DNA of 64,000 nucleotides from Lineus longissimus (lineage: Eukaryota; Nemertea; Pilidiophora; Heteronemertea; Lineidae): assembly GCF_910592395.1 (NCBI RefSeq), contig NC_088308.1, positions 13,905,001 to 13,969,000 of the forward strand, read 5' to 3'. This document shows positions 1 through 11,296 of this stretch, piece by piece; position 1 is the stretch's first letter, and every line of letters starts with the position of its first letter. The position numbers were made by a program, and so were the translations under genes. The notes under the pieces were generated by a model that saw only the letters and a list, made by a program, of their open reading frames with translations, had not been told where the DNA came from and made no database searches.

Positions 1-1320
1 AATTTTTTTTCGTGTGTATCTTTAAAGCTGCCAAGTTTCATTTAGAACTATCCATCAAAAAAAATCGGGCCCTCCAGATTCCCCCAAAATGGCCAACCCG
101 CCCAAAGGGCTCCAAAGTTGACAATTTTTTTCTTTATAATTTGCAAATCTCTAACCTGGAAATTGTGTTTGGTCCCGAAATTAGATTCAAGAAAAACCAA
201 ACTTTGAAGAAATCACCCCAATAGTTTTTGCACAGCGACCCAAAAGGGCAGTCAGTGACATTTACTTATGAATCCATAGCCTAGGCCTAGGCTAACTATA
301 AAAGCACTGATGACAGCTGCGCTACACTTTCATCATTATCATCATCTGCTTTAGTCAACCAGCTCAGATGACCTTTCTTGGGGCAGTGATCGGTAACGGT
401 GAACTCCTTCCGACCCAACAGGCAAATGTTTACATTCGTGTCTCCGTGTATCATGGATTCATGTGTATACTAACACCGTTGTTGTGTTGACACACTGACT
501 GACTCCGACTGTGTACATTTCTACAGCGACGAAAAACGATCACAAAAATGGTTCTCTTTAAGCACTCGTGACATGTTTACAAAAATTAAAGCAAGTGTTT
601 TTAGTAGAGGTTTACCTAATGAGTAGCGTCAGGGTGATTATAAACCATTAACTTGTGTTTAAAAGCCCACATTGTAATGAAAGGTTCCGGCTTGACGCTA
701 ACCTCCAATGACGCCAGCCGCCATTTTGCCATACTCTCGAAACTTTGGGATCGTCAAATGCAATGGAAATCACATACTTTCTGACACACACTGCTACAAT
801 TCATCATTTTATTGTTCTTTCACAGTATTATTACGCCACCCCGATTCGCAAGGCAGCTTGTACCAACTGGCTCTGCATTGACTATCCCTATTCCAAGCCG
901 AAGAACAGTGTGACAAGTTTCTCATTTTACCTTCCAATCACAGTCAAAATTTTCTAAAACAACCGGCAATGAGGACAAACTAATAATCTCAAACCAATCA
1001 CAAGAATGTAATCAACACATACGACCTCATCCGAAGAGCGGGTGATTAAGTTTTAGCATTGATTCAAGGTGATTTAATTCCTTCTTCGTCTCGCTTCAAA
1101 TTCATAAAATGGCTGTCTTCCATACTTGTAGTATGCAGATCTAGTGGCGCAGTACAACACTGCGCATCTGGGATACCCCGACGGATTGCCTCGAACCGCG
1201 AAATTCAAAACTGCTGGCAATGTGCCAACTGACATTTTTGCACAATACCGCCACCTAGTGATATGAAACGAAATTAATCTATTTAATATCGAAACCTCTA
1301 TATCAGGCCAACCTCTAAAA
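1..1320. other. No gene recognised
   Basis: AT-rich sequence with only short chance reading frames of up to about 70 codons. No splice-framed exon, RNA gene or element end was recognised. Confidence 0.5.
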
Positions 1321-1329
1321 CTTCATTTC

Positions 1330-1876
1330 AAACTTCAATCTGCTGGAATAAAGAAAATGGGCTTTTTTAACCTTGACCTACTTATACCTGAATAGTAGGT
1401 CACACTGACCAAAATCTGTGTCAACATGTAGAGATGCCCAATAGGTGTCTACATATCAAATTTAGAGAGTCTATGACCAATAGCAAAAAAACGTGCCATG
1501 ATCAAAGAAATTTTAGAGTTCGACCTCTGTGACCTTGAAATGAAGGTCAAATCAAAAACCTGTGTGATATGTGATGTACCTTTATTAGATACACCCACCA
1601 TAAAATTTTCATCACTCTAGCTTTAACCATAAGCTTCAAAATGACAAAAATAGGTTTTCAAAGAGCACCCCCTATATGGCAGACCAGCAGTCAAATTGCG
1701 CTGATTTTCATTCTGAAGGAAGGTCTTGCCTAGGGGTACCCACACACCAAGTATGAACTTTTTGGGTCAAGCGGTTAAGAAACGTGCCACGATTTTGTCA
1801 AAAGTTAACGACGGACGACGACGACGGACGCCAGGCGCCGCGGTATCGTATTAGCTCACCTGACAGCTCACCTGAC
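1330..1876 (+). repeat. Dispersed repeat with AGGTCA motifs, ending in a GACGGACGACGAC tract
   Basis: This copy shares phrases with 19019-20011 and 61262-61845, including a stretch reading like 'aagaaacgtgcca' and a terminal 'gacggacgacgacgacgg' tract followed by 'tattagctcacct'. It contains cgacctctgtgacct at 1521-1535, a near-perfect direct repeat of AGGTCA spaced by three bases when read on the minus strand. The right end abuts the gag remnant at 1876, so it probably inserted into or next to that element. No coding capacity was seen. The class (SINE, MITE or other) is undetermined. Confidence 0.65.
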
Positions 1877-2420
1877 AGCGGTTGAGGGATGATCTGCATT
1901 CAGAACCTTGCCCTCTAGAAGTTCATAGAGATAATCGAAATGATTAATATCTGAAATAGCAGCATTTCCATCAATCTCAGCAATGAATCATTCCCAAAAT
2001 GATGTCCAATCAGTGAGCTTTCCGTCAAACTTGGGCAAAATCAATTTCGGAAGTTTTCAGGTTGTCGTTTTTCGAAACGCCGGCAGTACAGGTTTAGAAA
2101 CAGACTAGACCATCACCAAAAAGTTCTTTGCATGCACGATTTTTCTTTGATTATCTAACAATAGGTCACAGGCACAATCAGCCTCCTCCTCCTTGGATGG
2201 GTCAAGACTGAGAAATACGCTCAATTTTGCAATACAAAACTTTGGTTTCTTTTAGCATAACTTCCATAACTGTCACAGCAGTTTGCACATTCTCAATTTC
2301 GCTGGGAGAGTACTCTTCTATCAAAAGTGTATCCTTGATCTTGTTGGCTATGCGAGTGAACTTTTGACGCTTCGTCACACACTATGTCTTTAGTACCTCA
2401 ATCGTTGCCACTCAATCGTT
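1876..2420 (-). pseudogene. BEL/Pao-type retrotransposon Gag remnant
   Basis: Read on the minus strand, this encodes pieces typical of the BEL/Pao Gag region (DUF1759-like). An N-terminal helical stretch includes VTKRQKFTRIANKIKD and SPSEIENVQTAVTVMEVML. It continues in another frame with SLDPSKEEEADCACDLLLD, then LPKFDGKLTDWTSFWE and FIAEIDGNAAISDINHFDYL, then YELLEGKV. The LPKFDG...W.SFW...F...NYL..LLEG pattern is the family hallmark. In a working element this protein would assemble the particle that carries the element RNA. At least one frameshift and stops are visible, one being a TGA at 1988-1990 between WE and FI. The end near 1876 is cut by the adjoining repeat. No protease, RT or integrase follows. 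The family is recalled, not searched. Confidence 0.62.
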
Positions 2421-2434
2421 GCCATCGAACTGGT

Positions 2435-2800
2435 TGGTCACGGCACCAATGTGGAAATTGTCATTAAAACCAGTAGGATCCTAGGAACAAAGTGGACAGC
2501 GCGAGTTTGACTTCAGAAGTGATTTTATTATTGCAAACACACAAATAAGAAAATAAGTTACACAAGTTACACAATAAACTGGAGTGGTAACATTTCATAA
2601 TTATAGTCATTCAAGTAGACGGTGCACATGCTGTAGTTCCCGAGTTCACCGTTAGTAGACACGATGTTCGTTACGTTAGTTTTTCAGCCCACCGCAACGC
2701 GCCGTTGGCATTATGAACACTCTCCATGATGCTACGACGCGTTCTATTGCACGTTCTATAATGTTTTGGAGAGCGCCAAGCGCATGACGTCATGATCCGT
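2435..2800 (-). mobile_element. Probable LTR and primer-binding site of the BEL/Pao remnant
   Basis: On the minus strand, just upstream of the gag remnant, TGGTGCCGTGACC (complement of 2435-2447) looks like the primer-binding site of a BEL-type element. Upstream of it is a stretch with an AATAAA-type signal (around 2525-2535) and no reading frame, as expected of an LTR. The outer LTR boundary and the second LTR were not found, so the left limit is a guess. Confidence 0.4.
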
Positions 2801-3400
2801 CACCACGACGCGTTAGTGATGCAACAATCAAAAGCTGACCATGTAGCATGCATGGCAGGTCCCGATACGACTGATGCATTGTAGCGAATCGCCCCTGGTC
2901 TCTGTACAAATGTACAGTGTGAGCCTGATGGCAGTGGGCGGGGATAATGGCCTTGATTGCAATGCATGAGATAATGTCGAGCACTTTGGTGTGTCTAAGA
3001 TTGACGAATATCGCTATTGATGTAATAAAACGTGTGAACCTGTAGTTTAAGCTGCTCTCTGAGTAAAAAAGTTGTCCAATTTTGGGAATGAGACTTAAAG
3101 GGCGAGTTCGTTCGAGTTTTTATATCTGAAAGAGACAGTCTACTGGGCGGGGCCAGGGGTGGGCGGGGGTGTCTTGCAACAACTTCTCCAGGAAAGATGA
3201 ATGATTTTGGTGGTGGGGGTTACATGTCTGACCTCTTAGTCTTAGGGTGGGATGTCGATACATATACTACAAGAGTGACAATCTCCCGTCATCACCCTGG
3301 CCCTGAAACTCTATTGGATTACCTCCTCTCCCCCCCTCTTCTGCACCCTTGACTGACCCTGATAAAAAAAATTTGCGGGGAATTTGAATGACTTTGTTTG
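2801..3400. other. No gene recognised
   Basis: Contains a G/C-rich stretch near 3140-3180 and short chance frames only. Confidence 0.4.
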
Positions 3401-3403
3401 TCA

Positions 3404-3609
3404 ATGGACAAGATGGACAACTTGAACAAGAAAGTCAAGGGAGCCTTTTCCAAGTTTCGGAAAGGTTTCCATTCCAAAATTACAGAACCAGAGGAGATGG
3501 CAAAATTTGTGGCATTCTGCCACGAACTGGATGGGGTTTTGGGCTGCCTAACAGCAAAATACCACCCTAGTGTTGGGCGAGCTGAGTCCAGGAGGCACCA
3601 GCTAGTAAA
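3404..3609 (+). CDS. Candidate coding exon, unknown product
   Basis: An ATG in a reasonable context (tcaATGG) opens a frame beginning MDKMDNLNKKVKGAFSKF. It reads for 69 codons and ends QLVK directly at a GTAATA donor at 3610. The peptide is charged, helical-looking and free of low complexity, but I recognise no family. It could be the first exon of a gene whose next exon is at 4563 or elsewhere. No acceptor was found for 4563, so I keep them apart. All three frames are open over part of this stretch, which lowers confidence. Confidence 0.35.
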
Positions 3610-4562
3610 GGTAATATTCAAATTCAAATTATTTTACCAATCAATATTAGTACGCCGTGACGGCAAACAGAGCACTAAGAGCCGTATTTGAATCATTTGA
3701 TTTATAGAGTGCGATATCACAATGACGCCACAGGTGCCAGGCTACCTGATGCCAAGCTGAAAATAACCTAAGTTTCCGAATGGTCGTTTGCAAAAACCGG
3801 AGGATATCTACGTCATTTCCATAATTTGTTTATCAAGAGAAGCAAAATAATCAATAAAGAATTGAAGAACATCGGACACAAAACTTTATAGGCATTGTTT
3901 TCTATCAGTAAACACGGTATCTCAACTTTCATTAGCCATGGACTGGCATGAAATGCAAGCAAACTGACCATAACATAATCTCCTACACCGCCTGAAAGTT
4001 GCCATGGATAACACTATAGACGTCACTCGAATCTGTGCCAATCCAATCCGAGGCAGGAACTTGTCTGGGCTCCCAGCCTAACTCACACTATCGATCACCG
4101 ATATCAAGGTCGGAGTACCAGACAAGCAGGAACACGTGGGCGGGAATAGGCCAGCGCAAAATATATATAAATGTAAAGTTCTGTGTGTGTGCGTGTGTGT
4201 GAGGGGATGACATTTTGCGGGTTTGGTCGCAGGTTAGTACGAGGGATGTAATCAGTTGATATTTTACATCCGACATTTCTAAGAAATAACAAGAGAAATC
4301 TTTTAGTAAATAATGTTAACCCCTTTCCTCCGTAGGCCTATATTATACAAAATAACGAAATGGTGATCATTAATGTGTGATCTCAAACAGTATGAGGCAA
4401 GGCCTATGTTTGACCAAACATGTAATGTGGTCGCCAGTGAAAATATGGAAAATAAAGGGAATGGACACTAATGATTGTGGAGTGGGAAACAGACGGCACC
4501 CACCCTGACTACTATTGGTTTGAATCATACTAATTATTCATTGCAATTATTATTCCGGCGCT

Positions 4563-5107
4563 ATGCCTGAAAGAGTCTTTGAGGAGCTGCGTGCCCTGGT
4601 CACAACCAACACTTACAAGACAGCCGTCAAGATGACCAGGGCGACGACTACTATCACCATCACCTGCCTTGAGAAGGTGCTGGTCCTATTCAATTTCTGG
4701 GCGAAGGAAGATGGCACACTGGCACGAAAGGATCTGCTGAGGAAGGTGGATGGACAGGTAAAGCCTTATTGCATCCTGAATTCTCTCAGGAGATGTATTG
4801 CTTACCACCAGAACCTAATTGTGTCCGCGGCAACAAGTGGGGTGGCACCGGAGCACTAAGACCCCCCCCCTTGAGTATCGCAATTTGCTGGTTTTTATGT
4901 AAGAATTAGAGGATTGTAAGACACGACAGTGGTATACTAATTCGATCTGATGGGTCTAAATTATCTTTTTTTTCATTTCAGGAAAACAGCATGATAGTTG
5001 TTGTGGATGAGCGACATCCGATGACACTGACGATGCGCCACAACAGTAACAGGTTTTTTCTCTCCGTGAAATTTGAGGTTGTAAATAAATTTGGTGTTGC
5101 CCAGTAA
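4563..5107 (+). CDS. Two-exon gene for a ~106-aa protein of unknown function
   Basis: Exon 1 runs from ATG 4563 to 4757 (65 codons, start MPERVFEELRALV, end LLRKVDGQ) and stops exactly at a GTAAAG donor. Exon 2 starts at 4982 after a strong acceptor (a T-rich tract then TTTCATTTCAG) and continues in phase 0 for 41 codons (ENSMIVVVDERHPMTLTM ... FGVAQ) to TAA at 5105-5107. The joined product would be 106 aa, without an obvious signal peptide or membrane segment. An AATAAA lies at 5108-5113, right after the stop, and would be unusually close as a poly(A) signal. I recognise no domain. Support comes from phase agreement, splice quality and non-repetitive composition; an expressed transcript would settle it. 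Confidence 0.45.
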
Positions 5108-5113
5108 AATAAA

Positions 5114-5950
5114 CTGTTTTCCTCAGTCTTTTCTTTGGAGAAATGCTTCCATACAATGAACAAGATAGAACTCGGAACTGCACATGGCACATGTAACGTG
5201 ATATGATTTGTCTCCATTCTAAAGTTGCTTCTACCATTCTTCATTTGCCAACCTCTGAGAATATGGAGGCGTGGAGAAAAAAAACACAACTTTGTCTTGG
5301 CACGTGTAAGTAATTAGGCACATGCCTCCTCCAGAGTCGACAAACAAATTTGCTTGATCTCCTTGTTGCATCTAGGATGTAGTGTAATGTCAGCGAAGGC
5401 GTGTTCTTGTCCTAACTCAAGCCGAGAGAAGACTTGAGCCAGACAGCGTGGAAGAATGTGATGGTACAAACGTAACTTGAAGATAGGATAACGGTGATGA
5501 TGATACTTTTAATATTTTGAGTAGGAGCTCATCCAAACAGGGGTTCCTCTGTTGGTGGCTATTCCTGAACTGTCTTAAAACATTCCAAAACCAACTCCTA
5601 GCAACGTCAAAACAAGTTAAGTGGTTTAGGCCTATAAGAGTTCAATTAGGCCTATAATTATATGATTAAATCTTACAAATAATGTTTGGCTTACAGCTCT
5701 ACGGTCACATGTATAAACTATGCATATTGGCAAGGGCCTATAAATAATAGCAGGGAATACGTACAGGCTATGTAACATGCCACCCCTTAACAAAAAGACC
5801 TTGTCCTCAAGGGTATGTAACAGTAGCGCGAATTATGCTCCACCAGAGAACACCATTTGCCTTGGGTCTTCTTCTATGTCCTGGATGAGGCAATGCAAGT
5901 CACCTGCATATGAAGACAACTTGGCGTTGCAGTTGTGTCACCAAGTCAAG
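5114..5950. other. No gene recognised
   Basis: Intergenic-looking sequence with short chance frames on the minus strand only. Confidence 0.4.
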
Positions 5951-6118
5951 ATTTAGAACAACACAAAAATTTAAGTTCAACATACGGTACATTTTGATTG
6001 AAAAAAGGATAAATGAGTAAAACAGTGGGCATGTAGCCATTTGGACAGAGATTCTCATTATAAATAAGTAAAAAAACTTTCATTTGACACTTTTATGACT
6101 ATCATAATTTGACATTAG
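5951..6118 (+). repeat. Left copy of a ~170-bp direct repeat
   Basis: Starts 'agaacaacacaaaaattt' and ends 'gacattagtt'. It matches 7201-7366 with about a dozen differences. The two copies flank the 81-bp array and a short coding-like stretch. Confidence 0.75.
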
Positions 6119-6489
6119 TTAGGCGTTGCAGTTGTGTCACCCAGTCAAGATTGCAACGTACTCACTACTATACAACAGTAGAGCATTTCACCGTTGTCGA
6201 TATCACATTAAACAGTGAACATTCTACTGTGTGTTTGCTATTGCGCACATTCTCTGCGCAACGAAGAATACCATTGAATATTCTGGAATATTGTTGAATG
6301 ACCACGTGTTTTTAATTTGTACTATATATACAGTTTTTGACTGTAGCCGAATAGATAATCAATCAATAAATCAATTTGAATTTGAAATTTTGACTCTTTA
6401 ATTTCATTTTAGCAGCGAGGATGGGCGGCTACAGGCGGTATCATATCCAACAACATGTCACAATAAGAGACCTTTTTCCCCTATGTGCC

Positions 6490-7058
6490 AGGAGTATGAG
6501 GGGTTGGGGCGGTTAAGTCCTCTCATTCCCAGCCACGAGTCACAATCTGGTAACTTTTTGTCTCACGTATGAAGTTTGGCAGTGATCATGGGTCAGAGTC
6601 CTATCATTCACAGCCACGAGTCACAATCTGGTAACTTTTTGTCTCACATATAAAGTTTGGAAGTGATCAGGGGTCGGGGTCCCATCATTCCCAGCCACGA
6701 GTCACAATCTGGTAACTTTTTGTCTCACATATAAAGTTTGGCAGTGATCAGGGGTCGGGGTCCCATCATTCACAGCCACGAGTCACAATCCGGTAACTTT
6801 TTGTCTCATGTATGAAGTTTGGCAGTGATCATGGGTCGGGGTCCTATCATTCCCAGCCACGATTCACAATCTGGTAACTTTTTGTCTTACGCATGAAGTT
6901 GGGCAGTGGTCTTGGTTCGGGGTCCCATCATTCCCAGCCGTAAGTCACAATCAGGTAACTTTTTGTCTCACATATAAAGTTTGGCAGTGATCAGGGGTCG
7001 GGGTCCTATCATTCACAGCCACGAGTCACAATCTGGTAACTTTTTGTCTCACGTATGG
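6490..7058 (+). repeat. 81-bp tandem array, about 7 copies
   Basis: The phrase agccacgagtcacaatc or a close variant recurs at 6531, 6612, 6693, 6774, 6855, 6936 and 7017, an exact 81-bp spacing. Units contain 'ggtaactttttgtctcac' and 'gggtcggggtcc'. Copies differ by a few substitutions but no indels. In-frame stops make it non-coding. Confidence 0.85.
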
Positions 7059-7202
7059 GCCCACTCATTGTTAGTTCAAGAAGCGGATAATAGACGGCGA
7101 AAGCATCTGGCCAGAACCGTGAACTGTCTACTGTGTAAGCGGAAAATAAATGGAGACAGTGAAGAGTACACTGTTTTGTGCGGAGCATGCTCTAAAGATT
7201 GA
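7059..7202 (+). pseudogene. Short coding-like fragment with a CxxC...CxxC zinc motif
   Basis: Directly after the 81-bp array the frame reads HSLLVQEADNRRRKHLARTV, then NCLLCKRKINGD and EYTVLCGACSKD, then stop. The spacing C-x2-C-x13-C-x2-C resembles the C-terminal zinc ribbon that ends piggyBac-type transposases and some other proteins. The fragment has no visible start and sits between the array and the right-hand direct repeat. It may be the last exon of a lost element. Assignment to any family is weak. Confidence 0.25.
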
Positions 7203-7366
7203 GAACAACACAAAAATTTGAGTTCAACATACAGTACATTTTAATTGAAAAAAGGATAAATAAGTAAAACAGTCGGCATGTAGCCATTTAGACGGAGACT
7301 CTCATTATAAATAAGTAAAAAAACTTTCATTTTGCACTGTTATGATTATCATAATTTTACATTAGT
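7201..7366 (+). repeat. Right copy of the ~170-bp direct repeat
   Basis: Same sequence as 5951-6118, again starting 'agaacaacacaaaaattt' and ending near 'acattagtt'. The copies are 1250 bp apart in the same orientation. Confidence 0.75.
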
Positions 7367-7529
7367 TAAAGGGGTAGTGTATTGGATGTCAAGTAGGGAT
7401 GAATGAGATGAGTGCGATCAGGTGTAAAACCCAAGATCAAGGGATTAATTCGAATCGGTACTCCCAAAAAATAACCCTATCAGTGTCAAGATTTAAGCCC
7501 TACTTGACATCCAACAGACTGCCCCTTTA
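7367..7529. mobile_element. 163-bp MITE with inverted ends
   Basis: Left end taaaggggtagtgtattgga and right end (reverse complement) taaaggggcagtctgttgga continue matching through gatgtcaagtaggg, about 35 bp of terminal inverted repeat. The centre is too short to code. The target duplication is unclear. Confidence 0.7.
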
Positions 7530-7774
7530 TAACATTAATTCTTCATTCATTACTCAAAAAATTAAAGATGCAATACAAACATTTTCATTACACAATAAAA
7601 ATCAACCAGTTTGCAGGATTTCAAAACCCTTCTTACCACACAGTCTTTTACTCGAAGTCAGCAATAGATACCACATGGAACAGTTAACAAGGTTTAACCA
7701 GTAAATCAACATGAAAGACATGATGACCAATCAGGCCCTTCAATGTTTACTTACATATTCAATGTTTGAAGTTA

Positions 7775-7975
7775 GCTGCACTCTAAAAACTAAATGGTTA
7801 AAATGCAACCATTTAAAAAGGGTACCTTGCTATCAACATTTAAAAGGGTGTTAAAGGGTAAATTACCATTTTATCCTGTTAAGATATTACCCTTTTCGTT
7901 TGAGGGACTTTCGAAAATTAACAGTATCGAAATTGTAAAAAAATCACCCTTTTGAGCATGTTAAATTTACCGCCA
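7775..7975. repeat. Diverged repeat starting 'ctctaaaaactaaatggtt'
   Basis: Shares its end and several internal words (aaagggt, gttaaa, ccatttta) with the reverse complement of 23510-23805. Probably a dispersed non-autonomous element; ends not defined. Confidence 0.45.
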
Positions 7976-8506
7976 ACATTCACCACGTGACACAAACCAG
8001 CCAGTTGATTGGTTCATTGCTTCTGTCTGATCTGGAGTCCCATCATTTGCGTCAGCCGTCCATCTCCGAAGATTGTAAGTGTTTTTTGCCGTTTTTATGA
8101 TGTTGTGCTCAATAATTTGTGTTTCTTCGGTGATATGAATGATGATGGATGTGCCAGGCATCTACAGAAGTGGAGCTTCTGTTTTCATCGAGCCTTAATT
8201 TAATGAGAGAGAGGTCGCCTTCCCGGCGCTCCACCCGGATTCACCGACTCTGTGTCAACTGCACTGCATCACACGTACGGATGTACGTACGAGTATTTTT
8301 GAGTAGGTCCGATGCATTGCATGCACTGCAGATGCAGAGTGCGGTGGTGATGATCGAGTACAGGCAGTGTAGTATGAGTCGCAGGATTGTCCCCATGATG
8401 TCAGTGGTCGGCATGTCGTGCATGTCAATGTCATGATGTGTACTGTAACAAAAATCTAGGCCTACTAACCATGCTTGCTAACCCCATCTCAATCTGTCTG
8501 TGAGAC

Positions 8507-8537
8507 TGGGGGGGGGGGTGGGGGGGTGGGGGGTGCA
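8507..8537 (+). other. G-run cluster with G-quadruplex potential
   Basis: Three long G runs separated by single T bases (about 10, 7 and 6 G), followed by an ATC microsatellite. Low-complexity DNA; no gene. Confidence 0.6.
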
Positions 8538-8800
8538 TCATCATCGACATCATCGACATCATCATGTGATCCTGTCATGTCACATGTGCATTTATTGCCA
8601 TTAAATATTAATTATCCTTATTAGGGTAAACAAAATAATATCCTTGGTTCGGGTAACATGGGTTGACGAAATTAGGGTAGGTAGGTAGGCCTAGGCAAGG
8701 CATGTATCAATTTTTTTTTGGTGTTGATCCAATATCTGCAATACATGTATATTGCATATATGAATGACACAGTTGAATCAGTTCACAAGCAGTTTAATAC

Positions 8801-8922
8801 TAGTGAGGTTTCGCAACCACCCGGTTAGGCCCTCCGACGACGTTTATCTATTGTTCGGGTGAACTCACACAATAGATAAACGTCGTCGTAGGGCCTAACC
8901 GGGTGGTTGCGAAACCTCACTA
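8801..8922. mobile_element. Near-perfect 122-bp palindromic MITE
   Basis: Two 54-base arms (8801-8854 and 8869-8922) are reverse complements with one mismatch, around a 14-base loop. The outermost bases are TA on both sides, then GTGAGGTTTCGCAACCACCC, fitting a foldback MITE with a TA target duplication of the Tc1/mariner type. It lies just upstream of the transposase-like gene at 9032, but its ends do not match anything seen 3' of that gene. Confidence 0.8.
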
Positions 8923-9031
8923 TTGACAGCTTCTGTTACCAATAGTAGTTTGAAGCGTGAAGGTCAGAAGCTGTTGCTGCACAAAACATGCGATAGTCGG
9001 ACCAAAACTTAGATGTGTGTTATTCTTTTAG

Positions 9032-11296
9032 GCAAGAGATATTGTGCAGAATCAGCAACCAGAATTTGAGCCAGATGGTCTGTTTGAAGATACCACAAAA
9101 GCATTTGCTGCTGCATTCCTGTCTGCTTTACTTGCCCAAACTAATATCACACATGCAACAGTGGAACGAATTATCCAAAGTGTGACTGAGCTGACTGTGA
9201 ATCTTGTTGATCATATGGGGAAAAAAGCTAAGGGTGTCTTGATTGACCATGGAGTAGATCAGAATTGATGTCTCTTTAATGAACTGATGTTGGTTTTCAG
9301 CAGTGCTGGAAGTCCATTTACCGGTTTGGAAACTCGTTACAAACAGGAGAAATATTTTGTTGACAATATGGGCCTTGTTAAACCACAGACTGTTGTCCTT
9401 GGGACTCATTATAGGACGGCTGTTGATGGTGATGAGGGGCAACAGGAGCAAACACTTGTCAGAGATACATTTCAGTACATTCCAATTGTAGAAACTCTGG
9501 GTGTGGTGCTTAGTGATCCAATGGTAGATAATGAACTAGGTCCAGATGGCGCCAGTAGGTCAACTGATGGAATCATGCGGAGATACTCCGATGGTGAACA
9601 GTACAGACTCCATCCTCTGTTCATGATTGATCCCAACGCTTTGCAACTAGCACTATACTTTGATGAGTATGAAGTTGTGAATCCCCTGGGGTCTAAGAGG
9701 GGTGTCCACAAAATGGGTGTTTTGTATTACACGATACAAAATCTGCACCCTCGGTTCAATTCGGCTTTGAAGAACATTCATATGCTAGGGATATTCAAAA
9801 CTACTGATCTGAAGAAATATGGCTTTGATAAAATCCTTGAACCATTCATGGAGGAATTACATCAATTAGAAAGTCCTCAGGGTATAGAGATAACACTTTG
9901 TGATGGGCAAGTTGTGAATAGAAGGGGAACACTTGTGCAAACCCCTGCGGCCAATTTGGGGGCCAACTGTATTAGTGGCTTGGTAGAGAGCTTCACAGCC
10001 AACCATCCTTGCCGTATATGTGTTACACGAAGAGCGGATTTCCAAGAGTGCTTCTCTGATGACCAATGTGAATTGCGCACAAAAGAAAACTATGAGCTGA
10101 ATGTGCAGATGCTATTGGAAGAGCCGGCATCTGTTGCAGCTCATGGTATCAAGACGGAATGTGTGTTGAATGAGTCCAGATTCTTTCATGTAACTGAAAA
10201 CTACTGTCCGGATATAATGCATGACATTCTTGAGGGGGTTGGCAAACTAGAGTGCAAACTGATGCTACATCAGTTCATTTCTAATGACAAATACTTCTCT
10301 CTTGAGCTGTTGAGTGGGAGGATAGGTAGTTTCCATTATGGTATTGAAGACCAGAAGAACAGGCCAGCAACTATTGCTGCTGGGCCTTTGGCAAATAGGG
10401 ATAGTACTCTCAAGAATAGTGCATCTCAGATGTGGTGTTTGCTGCGCTATCTCCCTCTCTTGATTGGTGACAAAATTCCAAGAGAAAATCGTCATTGGGA
10501 ATTGTTCCTTCTGCTTCGAAGGATCATGGATATTGTGTTTGCTAGAGAAGTAACAGTCAGGATGGTTTGTCATCTTCAACAGTTCATTGCAGATCACCAC
10601 CACCTGTTCAAGGTGCTGTATCCAGATGCTTCCCTCACACCCAAGCACCATTTCATGGTGCACTATCCTCGGGCAATCCGTGCAGTTGGACCATTGATAA
10701 ATTGTTGGTGCATGAGGTTTGAGGCAAGACATGCTTTAGGGAAAGCTCTTGCTAGTGTAGTTTGTAATTTCAAGGACATAGGTTTCACAATTGCCATCAG
10801 AAATCAGATCAAGCAGTGTCACCTCTGGCATACAGGTAGTGCCCTCAAGGAGGATGTGAAAGTTGAGAGTGCTGAACTTGTTACTGTGAAAGAAATTGAA
10901 GGTGGAAACCTGCTGCTTCAAAGAATTGAAAATCTCAATGGCACTGACCAAATATATTCGGCTAGCAGGGTTGAATGTGGAGGAACAGAGTATCGTTCAG
11001 GTATGATCTTGGTCATCGGCGAATTGGACACAATGCCAGTATTTGGTAAACTGATGGCCGTCTACACTGTGGGGGAGGATGTCTATCTATTTGGGATAGT
11101 TTTGGAAACTGACGGCTTCGATGACCACTTCTTCGCATATGAGGTCCACTCAGCAGATCCATTCAATCACTTCCTACTTCAGACGAATGAAGTAGTGGAC
11201 TACCACCCACTGCATACGTGCAATTCTTATGATGAAGGAGAAGATGGTTCCAACTACATGTATGTTGTACTGAAAAGCTCTGTGCAACTGAATTGA
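9032..11296 (+). pseudogene. Transposase-like protein (animal 'DIMHD-LEG / MRFEA-H' family), one in-frame TGA
   Basis: An exon opens after an acceptor (ttattcttttag) at 9032 and reads in one frame for 755 codons to a TGA at 11294-11296. The only break is a TGA at 9266-9268, between GVDQN and CLFNELMLVFSSAG. Family marks: SPFTGLETRYKQEKYF, YFDEYEVVNPLGSKRGVHKM, TTDLKKYGFDKILEPFMEEL, CPDIMHDILEGVGKLE, LTPKHHFMVHYPRA and MRFEARHALGKAL. These recall transposon-derived proteins common in fish and marine invertebrates and possibly related to CACTA/TNP2 transposases. The family link is from memory. The usual N-terminal zinc finger would lie on upstream exons that I could not find. The gene precedes the PB1-domain gene by about 0.5 kb on the same strand. 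Either the TGA kills the product or translation starts at the Met at 9287 (669 aa). Confidence 0.65.

Noticed and set aside
6490-7058. CRISPR-like array
   Set aside because: The whole 81-bp unit is repeated, with no unique spacers, and the genome is eukaryotic.
9472-10732. Minus-strand frames of 66-155 codons opposite the transposase-like gene
   Set aside because: They are shadows of the plus-strand coding frame.
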